The notes under the pieces are model-generated. The model was not told where the DNA came from and searched no databases. It saw only the letters and a list, made by a program, of their open reading frames with translations. A stretch of DNA of 33,811 nucleotides, from positions 1-33,811 of the forward strand of contig JBBIND010000047.1 of NCBI GenBank assembly GCA_037444075.1, in the 5' to 3' direction. This stretch comes from JBBIND01 sp037444075 (GTDB lineage: Bacteria > Acidobacteriota > Terriglobia > Bryobacterales > Bryobacteraceae). Each line of letters begins with the position of its first letter. Positions within the stretch are counted from its first letter, which is position 1. Shown here one piece after another: positions 7,316 through 15,971 of the stretch. Made by a program: the position numbers and the translations under genes.

Positions 7316-8287
7316 TCACACCTTCGCGACTTCGGCTCGCACCTGGTCAGCAATCCAGGCATACGTCTTTTCGAGCCCTTCCCGAAGCCCCCTGGACGGC
7401 GCCCACCCCAGCTTCTCGCGAATCAAGCGGTTATCGGAGTTGCGTCCCCGGACACCGAGTGGACCGGGGATGTGCACGATTCTGAGCTGCTTGCCAGCGA
7501 TGTCCATGACCATTCCGGCGAGCTGATTGATCGTGACCATTTCTTCCGAGCCGATATTCACCGGACCGGTGAAATCGGAATCCGCTAGGCGACGGACGCC
7601 GTCGAGGCATTCGTCAATGTAGAGAAAGGATCGGGTCTGCTCGCCATCGCCCCAGATGTCGATCTTGCCGCCATCATCGGCTTCAGCAACCTTGCGGCAC
7701 ATAGCTGCAGGAGCCTTCTCTTTGCCGCCTGTCCAGGTGCCCTCCGGGCCGAAGATATTGTGAAATCTCGCGATCCGCACCTGGACTCCGTAGTTCCGCA
7801 TGAACGCGAGATAAACCCGCTCACTGAAGAGCTTCTCCCAACCGTATTCGCTGTCGGGCGCGGCCGGGTAAGCCGAATCCTCGGAACATTGCGGGTTCAA
7901 AGGGTCCAACTGGTTGTGCTCCGGGTACATGCAGGCGGAGGAAGAGTAGAAGAACTTCTGTACTCCCGCTTTGACGCCAAGATGCAGGCAATTCAGATTG
8001 ATGGTTGCGGAGTTGTGCAGCACGTCCGCGTCGTGCTCGCCCGTGAAGATGTAGCCGGCGCCGCCCATATCAGCGGCTAACTGGTAGACGATGTCAATTC
8101 CCTGGACCACTTCTCTAACCAGAGATTGATCGCGTAAGTCACCTTGAATAAACTCATCCGCCGGGGAACGAGAGAACTCATGCTCCTTCAAGTCAACGGC
8201 CCGAACCCAGAATCCTTCGGCTTTGAGCCGTTTGACCAAATGACCGCCGATGAAGCCCCCTGCCCCGTTCACTAGTACTCGCTTCAT
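7316..8287 (-). CDS. GDP-mannose 3,5-epimerase homologue (extended SDR)
   Basis: The 323-residue protein resembles plant GDP-mannose 3,5-epimerase closely, beyond the general SDR fold. Matching blocks are AADMGGAGYI, YSSSACMYPE, YGWEKLFSE, RFHNIFGPEGTW, GGKEKAPAAMCRK, WGDGEQTRSF, GPLGVRGRNSDN and EKLGWAPS. Predicted functional residues are the NAD loop GAGGFIG (8-14), the Tyr148/Lys152 dyad, and Cys119 and Lys191, which correspond to the acid/base pair of the plant enzyme. The expected product is GDP-L-galactose and/or GDP-L-gulose. In plants this feeds vitamin C synthesis; here the polysaccharide context argues for an L-sugar in the glycan. No GDP-mannose pyrophosphorylase is present in the window. 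The closest alternative is an epimerase acting on a related GDP-sugar. Confidence 0.88.
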   Translation of the reverse strand: MKRVLVNGAGGFIGGHLVKRLKAEGFWVRAVDLKEHEFSRSPADEFIQGDLRDQSLVREVVQGIDIVYQLAADMGGAGYIFTGEHDADVLHNSATINLNCLHLGVKAGVQKFFYSSSACMYPEHNQLDPLNPQCSEDSAYPAAPDSEYGWEKLFSERVYLAFMRNYGVQVRIARFHNIFGPEGTWTGGKEKAPAAMCRKVAEADDGGKIDIWGDGEQTRSFLYIDECLDGVRRLADSDFTGPVNIGSEEMVTINQLAGMVMDIAGKQLRIVHIPGPLGVRGRNSDNRLIREKLGWAPSRGLREGLEKTYAWIADQVRAEVAKV

Positions 8288-8302
8288 GCCATCTCCGAAA
8301 AC

Positions 8303-9562
8303 TCAACCCACATTGACGGCCGCGGAGTAGCCCGGCGCCGCAGCGCAAGCCTCCGTCAAGACCGCTTCAATCCGCCCAACGCAGCCGCGACGGCTGCAAT
8401 TCCTGACCAGGTACGCGCGTCCGCGTTCACCCATTTGCCTAAGGGCCTCGCTTTGGTTAAGAGCCTGCCGCAGGACGACTGCGAGCGCCTGCGCATTGCC
8501 CGGTGGCACCGCCACGCCACACCGGGCCTCCCCAAGAAGCCGCGTCAGCTCGTTTCCAGAATTGGTGATGGCGAAGATCGGCCGGGCCGCGGCCATCTGC
8601 TTGTAGACTTTCGACGGCACCGACGCAAACGTTGCCGCGGAATTGAGCGTGACGAGCGTAATGTCGGCAGCAGCAAGCACTTCGCTATACCTGTCGATCG
8701 GCTGAAACGGAAAAAACTTGATGTTGTCCAGCCGGGCTGCGCGTGCCTTGTCAACCAGAAGTTGCTTCTGAACGCCTTCGCCGACGATGGCGAACCGGAT
8801 CGGCGAACCTCGGAGTTCGGCCGCCGCCTCGAGCACAGGCTCAAGATCTGAGTTATGCGTGAGACCTCCGGAATACACCACCAGCAGTCCGGAGTTCGCT
8901 CCCGTTTCGCTGCGAAACGAATTCTCCTTCGGCCCCGGGAGGATTTCCTCAGGATCAGCCCAATTGGGAATCACCTCGATTTTCCGCTCATCAACCCCTT
9001 TAGCCACGAGGTTCTGGCGGAAGCCATCGGATATGACCACGATGCGTTCCGCTCGTGCGTAGATCCACCGCTCCATCCGCCGGAAGAACGCGATCGCCGC
9101 GCGGTTTTTCAGGTAGTTCAGCTCGACGGCGATGTCGGGGTAGATGTCCTGCACGTTGACCACCAGCCGTGCGCCCGAGAGCTTGGCGATCACCCAGGCC
9201 GAAACGCCTAATGGCAGGGGCGGAAGGATGGCATAAACCACGTCCGCCCTTCGCCTTTTGAACACGTACCCGACTGCCGCCGAAAGACAAAACGTTCCGA
9301 AGCTCGCCAACCGCGCCCAGAAGGACTTGCTCTGCGTGGCGCAGGTGAGTGTCCGGATCACATCGATTCCGTCAGTCACTTCATGTGCAACAAATCGATT
9401 GGAATAGGGGGCGAGGATTCTGCCGCGAGGGTAACTCGGAAACGATGTCACCACCGTGACCGGGTGGCCCATCCGGACGAAATCCAGCGCCAGTTGATGG
9501 ACCCAAATGCCCGCACCCACGGTCTCCGGGTAGAAGTAGTTGGCTACGATCGCGATACGCAT
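8303..9562 (-). CDS. GT4-family glycosyltransferase, WbuB-like
   Basis: A 419-residue GT-B enzyme. The start, MRIAIVANYFYPETVGAGIWVHQLALDF, is typical of the WbuB-like subgroup of GT4, with the acceptor-side glycine-rich loop. The middle (VVNVQDIYPDIAVELNYL) is another block shared with WbuB proteins. The C-terminal donor half shows VYSGGLTHNSDLEPVLEAA, FAIVGEGVQK and ASVPSKVYKQMAAARPI, where one usual GT4 glutamate is replaced in the family manner by the VPSK motif. WbuB-like enzymes transfer N-acetyl-L-fucosamine in E. coli O26, but the sugar here is unknown. It begins 19 bp inside the preceding glycosyltransferase gene. Confidence 0.9.
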   Translation of the reverse strand: MRIAIVANYFYPETVGAGIWVHQLALDFVRMGHPVTVVTSFPSYPRGRILAPYSNRFVAHEVTDGIDVIRTLTCATQSKSFWARLASFGTFCLSAAVGYVFKRRRADVVYAILPPLPLGVSAWVIAKLSGARLVVNVQDIYPDIAVELNYLKNRAAIAFFRRMERWIYARAERIVVISDGFRQNLVAKGVDERKIEVIPNWADPEEILPGPKENSFRSETGANSGLLVVYSGGLTHNSDLEPVLEAAAELRGSPIRFAIVGEGVQKQLLVDKARAARLDNIKFFPFQPIDRYSEVLAAADITLVTLNSAATFASVPSKVYKQMAAARPIFAITNSGNELTRLLGEARCGVAVPPGNAQALAVVLRQALNQSEALRQMGERGRAYLVRNCSRRGCVGRIEAVLTEACAAAPGYSAAVNVG

Positions 9563-10761
9563 TGGGGATCCGTCACAGCGAGTTCTTCAGTCGGAATTCC
9601 GGAACGCCCGGTAGCGCTGACGGCGGCGATTGCCTCTGAAAGACGTCGTTCCTCGGCCCCGGAATTGAAATAGTCCCGCACGGCGCGCCGGCCGTTTTCC
9701 CCGAGCCGGGCTCGCAGGTCCGGTTCTTCGATGATGCGAAGAATCGCCGCAGCAATCTCCTCGGGGACAGCCGCGTCGACTGCGATCCCGCAGTCGTTTT
9801 CGGCAAGCACGCGGCGAATCGTGGGCACTGCCGCTCCGACCACCGGCAAGCCCGCGGCCATGTACTCGTACAGCTTTCTTGGCTGGGCAAGCTTGTGAGT
9901 GGTATCGAGAGGCAAGACAAGATTCAGGCCCAGCAGGCAGCCCGGCAGAGATGCCAGGACCTGCTCATGAGGAGTATCGGGACGCAGCTGAACTACTCCC
10001 TCGGCAGTGAGTCGCTGAATGAATTCGCTTTGATTCGACACGCCCAGGGCTCCGCCGAACACGAGCAATTGAACGTCCGGATGCCGCCGGCGAACGATCT
10101 CCATAGCCTGCAGCAGTTCGAATGACGCATAGGCAGGGCGGAGCGGTCCCGCGTGAACGAGTACTCGCGGACGGGATGGATCGCCGCCGACGTCAGCGAC
10201 ACGCGGCGGGTAAAGGGCGAACAAGGTTTCCGTCCGAAGCGGCAGCCATGAATACGCGGCACGCCGGTCTTCGCTGACATGAATGGCCAGGTCGGTGCGC
10301 CGCGCGCATTGAATCATGAACCACCTGATCGCGGCCTCGACCAGCCTCCGTGTTCTTCTGGGGAATGCGCTGACGCGGTCCGTGTAGAACTCCTGGAGAT
10401 CGACGATGACGGTCGTGCGAAACAGCAGCTTGGCCAGCACGGCCACAATCCACGAATCGGGTTCGACACAGACGCACACCCGGGGCTTCAGCCTGAGCAG
10501 ATTGACCATCAGCAGTGTGAAATTCCGAAGCCGTTGGCACAGCGCCCGCACCAGCGTTATGGAATCTGCATCGCGCCAGAGGTAAGCGGTGATGCACGGC
10601 AGCGGAACGTGGCGGCTCGAGGAACTTCTGGCGCCAGGCATGATGGTGGTGCACCGCCCCAGGACCGACTGAGCTACCGCAGCCAGGCGCGCAATTCTGC
10701 TGTCCTCAACCCGGCCTATCGCTGAGATGAAACAGCACTCTTCTGAACGGTACTTGTTCAT
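9544..10761 (-). CDS. GT4-like glycosyltransferase
   Basis: A 405-residue protein with a GT-B layout. The donor-binding half is clear: RPRVLVHAGPLRPAYASFELLQAM, VQLLVFGGALG, and KLYEYMAAGLPVVGAAVPTIRRVLAENDCGIAV. The last has the GT4 'E(F)MA.G.PVV' nucleotide-sugar loop, followed by a typical C-terminal helix ARLGENGRRAVRDYF. The N-terminal half is more divergent and holds hydrophobic patches (MVNLLRL, WIVAVLAKLLF) that could contact the membrane. It belongs to the cytoplasmic assembly of the lipid-linked repeat unit. The acceptor and donor cannot be assigned. No strong ribosome binding site is visible before the ATG; a 52-bp gap separates it from the polymerase gene. Confidence 0.85.
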   Translation of the reverse strand: MNKYRSEECCFISAIGRVEDSRIARLAAVAQSVLGRCTTIMPGARSSSSRHVPLPCITAYLWRDADSITLVRALCQRLRNFTLLMVNLLRLKPRVCVCVEPDSWIVAVLAKLLFRTTVIVDLQEFYTDRVSAFPRRTRRLVEAAIRWFMIQCARRTDLAIHVSEDRRAAYSWLPLRTETLFALYPPRVADVGGDPSRPRVLVHAGPLRPAYASFELLQAMEIVRRRHPDVQLLVFGGALGVSNQSEFIQRLTAEGVVQLRPDTPHEQVLASLPGCLLGLNLVLPLDTTHKLAQPRKLYEYMAAGLPVVGAAVPTIRRVLAENDCGIAVDAAVPEEIAAAILRIIEEPDLRARLGENGRRAVRDYFNSGAEERRLSEAIAAVSATGRSGIPTEELAVTDPQCVSRS

Positions 10762-10813
10762 GGCTTTTGGATGGACCCACTGAGGGCCCTGGATTTGAAC
10801 CGGACGTTTTGGC

Positions 10814-12139
10814 TTAACGTGCTCGCCCAGGTTGAAACAAACGCTGCGGACTCGCCGGAACCGGACTGGCGCGCCCGGTGAAGCTTGCGCTTCGACGATG
10901 CATCGCCCAAGTAACCAACATGGCTCCGGCGCAGAAGTAGAACGACATTACCGCCAAGGCTTGCACACCACCCCGCAGGAACGTTGAGCCTACGCCTGCA
11001 TAGTAGAACCAGGCAAGGATGAATGCCCGATCGCGTCTAAGATACGAATCTGTGCGCTTCACTATCAGCCCGTAGATCAGCAAATTCAGCGCGACACCCG
11101 CCAGCCCGAACTGGGCAAGGCCCTCCCCCCACGCCGTAAAAGTCCAAACGGAGGAAGTTCGATCACTTGACAAAAGCGACCCTTCCAGTTTCTGCGTCCA
11201 GCGGCTTTCAAACGCCGTGGCCGGCTTGTTCGGCCAGAGCAACCGCGGCACGGGCGCCAGCAGAGCGTAGGCGTAGTTCACACCATGCTCCAGTGGTAAC
11301 TGCTCGCCCGTATATAAGTCCCAGAGGCGGAGGAACCCGCGCAATGTGTTCAGATCCTGGTCAGCTGTCAACTGCACCGTATCGATGAGCACCGGCCGGT
11401 CTGAGGAAAACGCGCTCTCGAAACCGAAGCCACGCCATAGATTGAGGAACGAGTGGGCAACAAGCCCGCCCACCAGCAACAGCGCAAGCAACCACTTCGG
11501 GATTCGCCGGCGTAAGGTGTGAATGCCGATGGGCAGTAACGCCAGCGTAATAAGCACCTCCAGGCGCGTGCGGAACACCCCGAGGATGGCGAACACCAAC
11601 CCTCCGTAAACCACCAGCGCGGCGGGTTTCCCTTTACGAATAAGATCGGCAAGCAGCACCAACGCGCCAACGCGGAAGACCGCCGCGAGATTCCAGACAC
11701 CCGCAATACCTTCAACCTGGGCACGGCCATAATCGACCAGCCGGTCTCCCAGAAAGTAGTCCGTGAATGACGATCCGCGAAGCGTCACGTTCAGACTCAT
11801 CTGGTACAGCGCAACACCCATATACATGCTAAACAGAGTCCACAGTAACCAGGTAGGGAACTTACCCTTAAGGCTTGACCACTGGACGTGCTGGCGGAAG
11901 GCCCGCGGCCGACCCCAATGGAGGCCCGCGTAGAGGGCCAATAGACCACTTACGATACAGAACAGTAACTCCCAGTCACTCGAAAGACGTTCTCGCAGAA
12001 AGGGCACGACCAGTCCGCCGTAGCCGAAGACCGCCAGTAACATCACATCAATGGCTACTTCGATGGTCCACCAGTCCCCGCGTCTTCTTCTGACGGACCA
12101 GAGAAGGTGCAGCACGATCAACGCGATGATGATCCCCAT
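10814..12139 (-). CDS. Wzy-like O-antigen/oligosaccharide repeat unit polymerase
   Basis: A 441-residue polytopic membrane protein with about 10-12 hydrophobic helices and one long extracytoplasmic loop after residue 230, the usual layout of Wzy polymerases. Recognisable elements are FRTRLEVLITLAL, LWRGFGFES, the PVPRLLWPNKP segment, and the WTFTAWGEGLAQFGLAGV stretch. These resemble the oligosaccharide repeat unit polymerase family, where a 'P....WP.KP' motif and an 'E....FG..G' motif recur. It would join lipid-linked repeat units on the periplasmic face after flipping by the Wzx protein encoded upstream. GAGGA lies before the ATG, and the gene starts 13 bp after the preceding stop. Wzy sequences diverge rapidly, so family assignment is more certain than linkage. 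Confidence 0.85.
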   Translation of the reverse strand: MGIIIALIVLHLLWSVRRRRGDWWTIEVAIDVMLLAVFGYGGLVVPFLRERLSSDWELLFCIVSGLLALYAGLHWGRPRAFRQHVQWSSLKGKFPTWLLWTLFSMYMGVALYQMSLNVTLRGSSFTDYFLGDRLVDYGRAQVEGIAGVWNLAAVFRVGALVLLADLIRKGKPAALVVYGGLVFAILGVFRTRLEVLITLALLPIGIHTLRRRIPKWLLALLLVGGLVAHSFLNLWRGFGFESAFSSDRPVLIDTVQLTADQDLNTLRGFLRLWDLYTGEQLPLEHGVNYAYALLAPVPRLLWPNKPATAFESRWTQKLEGSLLSSDRTSSVWTFTAWGEGLAQFGLAGVALNLLIYGLIVKRTDSYLRRDRAFILAWFYYAGVGSTFLRGGVQALAVMSFYFCAGAMLVTWAMHRRSASFTGRASPVPASPQRLFQPGRAR

Positions 12140-12152
12140 AGGTGAGCTGTCC

Positions 12153-13502
12153 TCAGGTTGAGCTGGTCGCGAGCACCGGCTCCTCCGCTGCCGGAACCTG
12201 ATAGTGCTCCGGCCTCAAATGACTCTTTTGCTTCACAACGACAGAGTCGATGAACCGCGCATACTCCGCGCCAATCTGCTCCAGTTCAAACAAGCGCAGG
12301 CTCTCTGACTGCTGCCGGATCCTCGCTTCACCGCAAAGTTCCTCGTACCGCGTGGCAACGTCAGTGAGCGCCTCTACGACGTTTTCTGTCGCGTTGTCGC
12401 ACCGAACCACACCAGGAAAGCACCGCAGTAATTCCCAGCTGGGGTCGTGGTCAGCCTGTCCTGTACCGACATACAGCACGGGCTTGCCTGAAGCCAGGCA
12501 CATGTAGACTTTGCCGGGGACTTGGAGGGCGCCTTTGTTGCCGACCACGAGGCAGACGTCGGCCCCGGCCAGAATGCTCTGCGATTCACGATAGCTGACG
12601 CGTTGGCGCAGGGTGATGCGATCGGTTCCGAGTTTGCGGACCTGTGCTTCGTAAGCCCGGCTGTGAGGCCCGGCGATGGTGAGAGTAAACCTTTGCTTCT
12701 GGTGGAGAGCGCAGACCGCCTGTATGACTGGCCGCAGGTCACGGTCACCTTTGTAGGAAACGCCTACGTAGGCGAGCGCGATGCTCCTGAGCGGACTGCC
12801 GGTTTGCGTCGCAACGGCAGGGTGTTGGTGACCGCCGGCCCAATAGCCATACGGGATGACGGCCGAAGGAGGGAGTTCGGCACCGAGCCACTGCTGATAG
12901 GCAGCGCGTGTCTCGGGCGTGGTGAAGACGATCCCGCTCATGTGACGGAACACGGATTTCTCCAGCCTCCCGTCGATCCGCCTGAGGAAACGCCCTACAA
13001 GACCGCGGCGGCTCAACAGGCTCCAGGGATCCCCAAAATCGGCTATCCAGGGCAGACCGGAATCCTGCGCCAGTGTGGCCGCAACGAGGTGAGCGCTTTG
13101 GGCTCCGTGCGCGGACAGAATCACGTCTGGAGCCACGCACTCCATGACCTTGCGCCCGAGCGACACCGCGTCCTTCCACCACTGCCGGCGAGGGTCTGGC
13201 ACGCCCAACCGCAGCGCGAGATTGGCATGCACAGCAGCCAGGGTTTCCCCAAGGGCAACGGACCTCAAGGATTGCTGCAGCCGGTCATAGCGCGGAGTTG
13301 CCGTGCGATGGCATTGCACGTCTGGAGGCAGGATTTCGTTCAGCGAATCGTCCCGCCTCGACGGGTTTACTTCCGCCGACACGACGTGCACCTTGTGCCC
13401 CTGCCCGATGAGACCCCTTAGCAGGTAGGCCGCACGGATGCTCTGCGAATCCGGGAACGGAGGAACGCTAATACTGATGTACAGAAGTTTGCGGATGTTC
13501 AT
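12153..13502 (-). CDS. Glycosyltransferase, GT-B fold (GT4-like)
   Basis: A 449-residue protein starting MNIRKLLYISISVPPFPDSQSIRAAYLL, the typical acceptor-domain opening of GT4-like enzymes in which the glycine loop is replaced by a PPFPDSQ turn. WIADFGDPW at the domain centre and IPYGYW are family-like. The donor half has IALAYVGVSYKGDRDL, FTLTIAGPHS, and PGKVYMCLASGKPVLYVG, the nucleotide-sugar loop. The C-terminal 30 residues are polar and look unstructured. It overlaps the preceding glycosyltransferase gene by 35 bp. The sugar and linkage are not known. It is one of four GT4-like enzymes that, with the initiating transferase, would build the repeat unit. Confidence 0.87.
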   Translation of the reverse strand: MNIRKLLYISISVPPFPDSQSIRAAYLLRGLIGQGHKVHVVSAEVNPSRRDDSLNEILPPDVQCHRTATPRYDRLQQSLRSVALGETLAAVHANLALRLGVPDPRRQWWKDAVSLGRKVMECVAPDVILSAHGAQSAHLVAATLAQDSGLPWIADFGDPWSLLSRRGLVGRFLRRIDGRLEKSVFRHMSGIVFTTPETRAAYQQWLGAELPPSAVIPYGYWAGGHQHPAVATQTGSPLRSIALAYVGVSYKGDRDLRPVIQAVCALHQKQRFTLTIAGPHSRAYEAQVRKLGTDRITLRQRVSYRESQSILAGADVCLVVGNKGALQVPGKVYMCLASGKPVLYVGTGQADHDPSWELLRCFPGVVRCDNATENVVEALTDVATRYEELCGEARIRQQSESLRLFELEQIGAEYARFIDSVVVKQKSHLRPEHYQVPAAEEPVLATSST

Positions 13503-14811
13503 TCACCGTGTCGCTGTGAGTCGGGTCGTACAGAAAGGCCATACTGCCGGCCAGAAGCTTCTGGTAGCTGCGCAGGTACGTTTGCGCCATGGCCCGCCAC
13601 GAGTGGCGGCGGGCGAACCGGACTGCGGACGCCTTCCACTTCTCATACTCAGCCGATCTCCCAAGTAGGGCCGCAAGGCACTCCGCGAGTGCCTCCGCGT
13701 CGCCAACCGGGAAAGTACGGCAGACAGCAGCTAAGCCGGCATTGTGGCCGGCTTCCGAGGCGACCACAACTTTGCCGAACCCCAATGCTCGATGGATAGG
13801 CCCGCTCGCCCCGACCGCCCTAAGGTAGGGGACAACGACAATGTCGGCGGCGGCGGTAAGCAGGTCAAGTTCTTCGTCCGATACGTACTCCGGTCGAACG
13901 GTAACATGTCCCGGCCATTCGCGCACTGCCGGATGGTCCATAAGAGAGCGCGCGTAGGTTGCGCCGTCCGGACCCCGAGGCTCACCGCAGACGACTACTT
14001 GAAGGTCCGCGAAGCGGGGTTTGATCCTGTGAACTGCGTCCAGCAACAAATGGTAGCCCTTGTCCGGCCGGACGAAGCCGCACGCCAGAACTACGCGCCC
14101 CCCTTGCAGGCCAAGGCGTTGTTTTGCAGTGGGTTGTCCTATTTCAGGGGCGGCCGCACACGGGTGTGGTTCTTCGTAGAGCTTGGCATCCGGAACCCGG
14201 TAGTTCCGGCGAAACTTCTCTGTTTCGGGACTTCCCTCTCCGCTGCACAGGATGTTGATGGCGCCGGTCAACCAGACAAATAAGCGCGTGTGGAGCAGGT
14301 AATACCGGGTTAGGGCCCACCCCAGAGCTTTTGGGAATCGCTTGTTCCGCCAGAGTTGATCCAGATCTGCCGGCGTCCACGTGGAATGCACGGTGAGGAC
14401 CGTGGGGATCCGACACAAGCGCAAGGCGAGCAGGACGAGGGTCGCGCCCTCTCCAAACAGTCCACCGTAAAGCTTCGTGTGGGTCCCCTGGAAGTGGACT
14501 ACGTCGGGCCGTAAGCGCAGCAGGGACCGGAGGAGCGGGACAAAACAGAAATGCCGGCCCAACCTCGTTTCCGGGTTTGTGATTCGATGCACTGTGAGGT
14601 TGTCCGAGGTCTTCTCAGGATCGCCGTCGGTCATCACCTCCGCGCTCCGGTGCGCGAACACGGTTATCTGCAGCGCGCCATGCAGAGAGGCAAGAGCGCG
14701 GAAGACGCAGCCGGTGTAGTTGGCCTCGCCACTCGCGTTCGGCGGAAAGCCGCCCACCACGGCAACCTTCAGGCACCCGTTCGCCGAAGGCCGAGTGTTG
14801 ATTTGCTCCAT
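13468..14811 (-). CDS. GT4-family glycosyltransferase
   Basis: A 447-residue GT-B enzyme. The N-terminal domain has VAVVGGFPPNASGEANYTGCVFRAL, the glycine-rich acceptor loop, then RPDVVHFQGTH and PTVLTVHSTW. The donor half has VLACGFVRPDKGYHLLLDAV, LQVVVCGEPRGPDG, and a 'GASGPIHRALGFGKVVVAS' loop equivalent to the GT4 E-x7-E region. Residues around 160-190 contain a hydrophobic segment (YYLLHTRLFVWLTGAINILCSG) that may dip into the membrane. It begins 143 bp after the epimerase stop, a wider gap than most in the locus. No convincing ribosome binding site is seen; a perfect hairpin lies just upstream. Confidence 0.88.
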   Translation of the reverse strand: MEQINTRPSANGCLKVAVVGGFPPNASGEANYTGCVFRALASLHGALQITVFAHRSAEVMTDGDPEKTSDNLTVHRITNPETRLGRHFCFVPLLRSLLRLRPDVVHFQGTHTKLYGGLFGEGATLVLLALRLCRIPTVLTVHSTWTPADLDQLWRNKRFPKALGWALTRYYLLHTRLFVWLTGAINILCSGEGSPETEKFRRNYRVPDAKLYEEPHPCAAAPEIGQPTAKQRLGLQGGRVVLACGFVRPDKGYHLLLDAVHRIKPRFADLQVVVCGEPRGPDGATYARSLMDHPAVREWPGHVTVRPEYVSDEELDLLTAAADIVVVPYLRAVGASGPIHRALGFGKVVVASEAGHNAGLAAVCRTFPVGDAEALAECLAALLGRSAEYEKWKASAVRFARRHSWRAMAQTYLRSYQKLLAGSMAFLYDPTHSDTVNEHPQTSVHQY

Positions 14812-14829
14812 GGCTTTATTTGTTTGCTT

Positions 14830-14846
14830 CGGAGCAGTGTGCTCCG
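14830..14846. repeat. Perfect 7-bp inverted repeat (hairpin) upstream of a glycosyltransferase gene
   Basis: CGGAGCA-GTG-TGCTCCG is a perfect 7-bp stem with a 3-base loop, 18 bases upstream of the glycosyltransferase ATG at 14811. On the minus transcript it is followed by an A-rich stretch, not a U run, so it does not look like an intrinsic terminator. It could limit mRNA decay or attenuate translation between two parts of the operon, or be fortuitous. Confidence 0.5.
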
Positions 14847-14954
14847 GCGGACGATTTCATTCGAAGGCCGGCTGCTCCAGGACGGAACTTAGGTCTGCCA
14901 CTTCTCAGGTCGAACAGCTGTTCTCCAGGAAAGCAGTCATCTCACCTGAAACCG

Positions 14955-15938
14955 CTATTGAACTGCGACCTTGCACTCACACTGGAAACCGGAGAAGGTC
15001 AGAAGTTCCTCCAGCCCGGCATGTATGTCGTAGCGCGGCGACCAATGGTACTTGGAGCGCATTCTCGTGATACAGCCACGCTGGTTCATCTTGTCGACGG
15101 CCCGCAATTTACGTTCGTCTTGCGTCACGGTGATCGACACACCCAGCAGGCGTCCAATCGTATCGACTATTTCCGCGGCCGAATACTCGGAACCGGTCGC
15201 AACGTTCGCGGTGTCGCAGGACTCTGGGCCTGGACACGCCGCTAAGCTCGCGAGCGCCTCAGCCACATCCGTAACGTAGACGTAGTCGCGCTTCGACTCG
15301 GTGTTCCCGAGAGTGATTTGGGTCGGCGATGACCTCAGCATGTTCAAGATCTCAGGAATCAGGTGCGGGTTTGTTTCGCCGGGCCCATAAGTATTGAAGA
15401 GCCTGGCGATTCTGAAGCGAACCGGCGTTTTGGCCGCGTAGTGCTGACACAGTTGTTCGCCAATCCACTTGCTGAGCCCGTAGTTGTCGCTGGGTGTAGG
15501 GCTCTCCTCGTCCTCGTAAAGAGGCTCGGCTGTGGACCGGTAGATGGCCCCGGACGATGCGAAGACAAGGGTCGACACACCGCTTCGCGCGGAGGCCTCG
15601 ATGACCGAGAGCGTCCCCACAACATTGACGTGGGCCGTTTCGAGTGGATGAGCGTTACAGAAGGGGATGTAGTGGTGAGCCGCCAGGTGAATGACGATGT
15701 CTGTTTCTTCCTCTCTAAGCGTGGCTGCAAGCACTTCGTTGTCGAGTATGTCCGCCCGGTAGATCCTGATCTGTGAGCCGTAGCGCGCAAGAGCTGCTTC
15801 CGTTCCCACGCTGAAATTGTCATAGACGGCGACTCGCCATCCTCGGTTCAGGCAGCTGTTGACGAGTGAGGCTCCGATGAAACCAGCACCACCCGTGATC
15901 AAGACGTTGCGACTCGATTGATTTTTTGTAATTGACAT
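14955..15938 (-). CDS. NAD-dependent nucleotide-sugar epimerase (GalE-like extended SDR)
   Basis: The track of open codons reaches a TTG at 15956, but ATG 15938 is preceded by GGGAG at a seven-base spacing, so I start there (327 residues). Domains are the NAD loop ITGGAGFIG (residues 14-22), a GTEAALARYG segment after beta-2 that favours NAD, HLAAHHYIPFCNAHP, the catalytic serine region FASSGAIYRS, and the YGLSK dyad (Tyr153, Lys157). RLFNTYGPGETNPHLIPEIL follows. The layout is that of UDP-glucose/UDP-GlcNAc 4-epimerases and related enzymes in O-antigen loci. It would supply a UDP-galactose-type sugar, but the substrate is not resolved. It lies between the flippase and glycosyltransferase genes. 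Confidence 0.88.
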   Translation of the reverse strand: MSITKNQSSRNVLITGGAGFIGASLVNSCLNRGWRVAVYDNFSVGTEAALARYGSQIRIYRADILDNEVLAATLREEETDIVIHLAAHHYIPFCNAHPLETAHVNVVGTLSVIEASARSGVSTLVFASSGAIYRSTAEPLYEDEESPTPSDNYGLSKWIGEQLCQHYAAKTPVRFRIARLFNTYGPGETNPHLIPEILNMLRSSPTQITLGNTESKRDYVYVTDVAEALASLAACPGPESCDTANVATGSEYSAAEIVDTIGRLLGVSITVTQDERKLRAVDKMNQRGCITRMRSKYHWSPRYDIHAGLEELLTFSGFQCECKVAVQ

Positions 15939-15971
15939 GCGTTTACTCCCGGACAAGCACCTTATTCCCCG

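Noticed and set aside
7139..7588. Plus-strand frame of 149 residues across the sugar transferase and epimerase genes
   Set aside because: It spans the junction of two well-supported minus-strand genes and has no recognisable motif.
13848..13858. GGCGGTAAG on the plus strand within a glycosyltransferase gene, similar to ops
   Set aside because: It lies in coding sequence on the strand opposite to transcription and lacks the GTAGC core.
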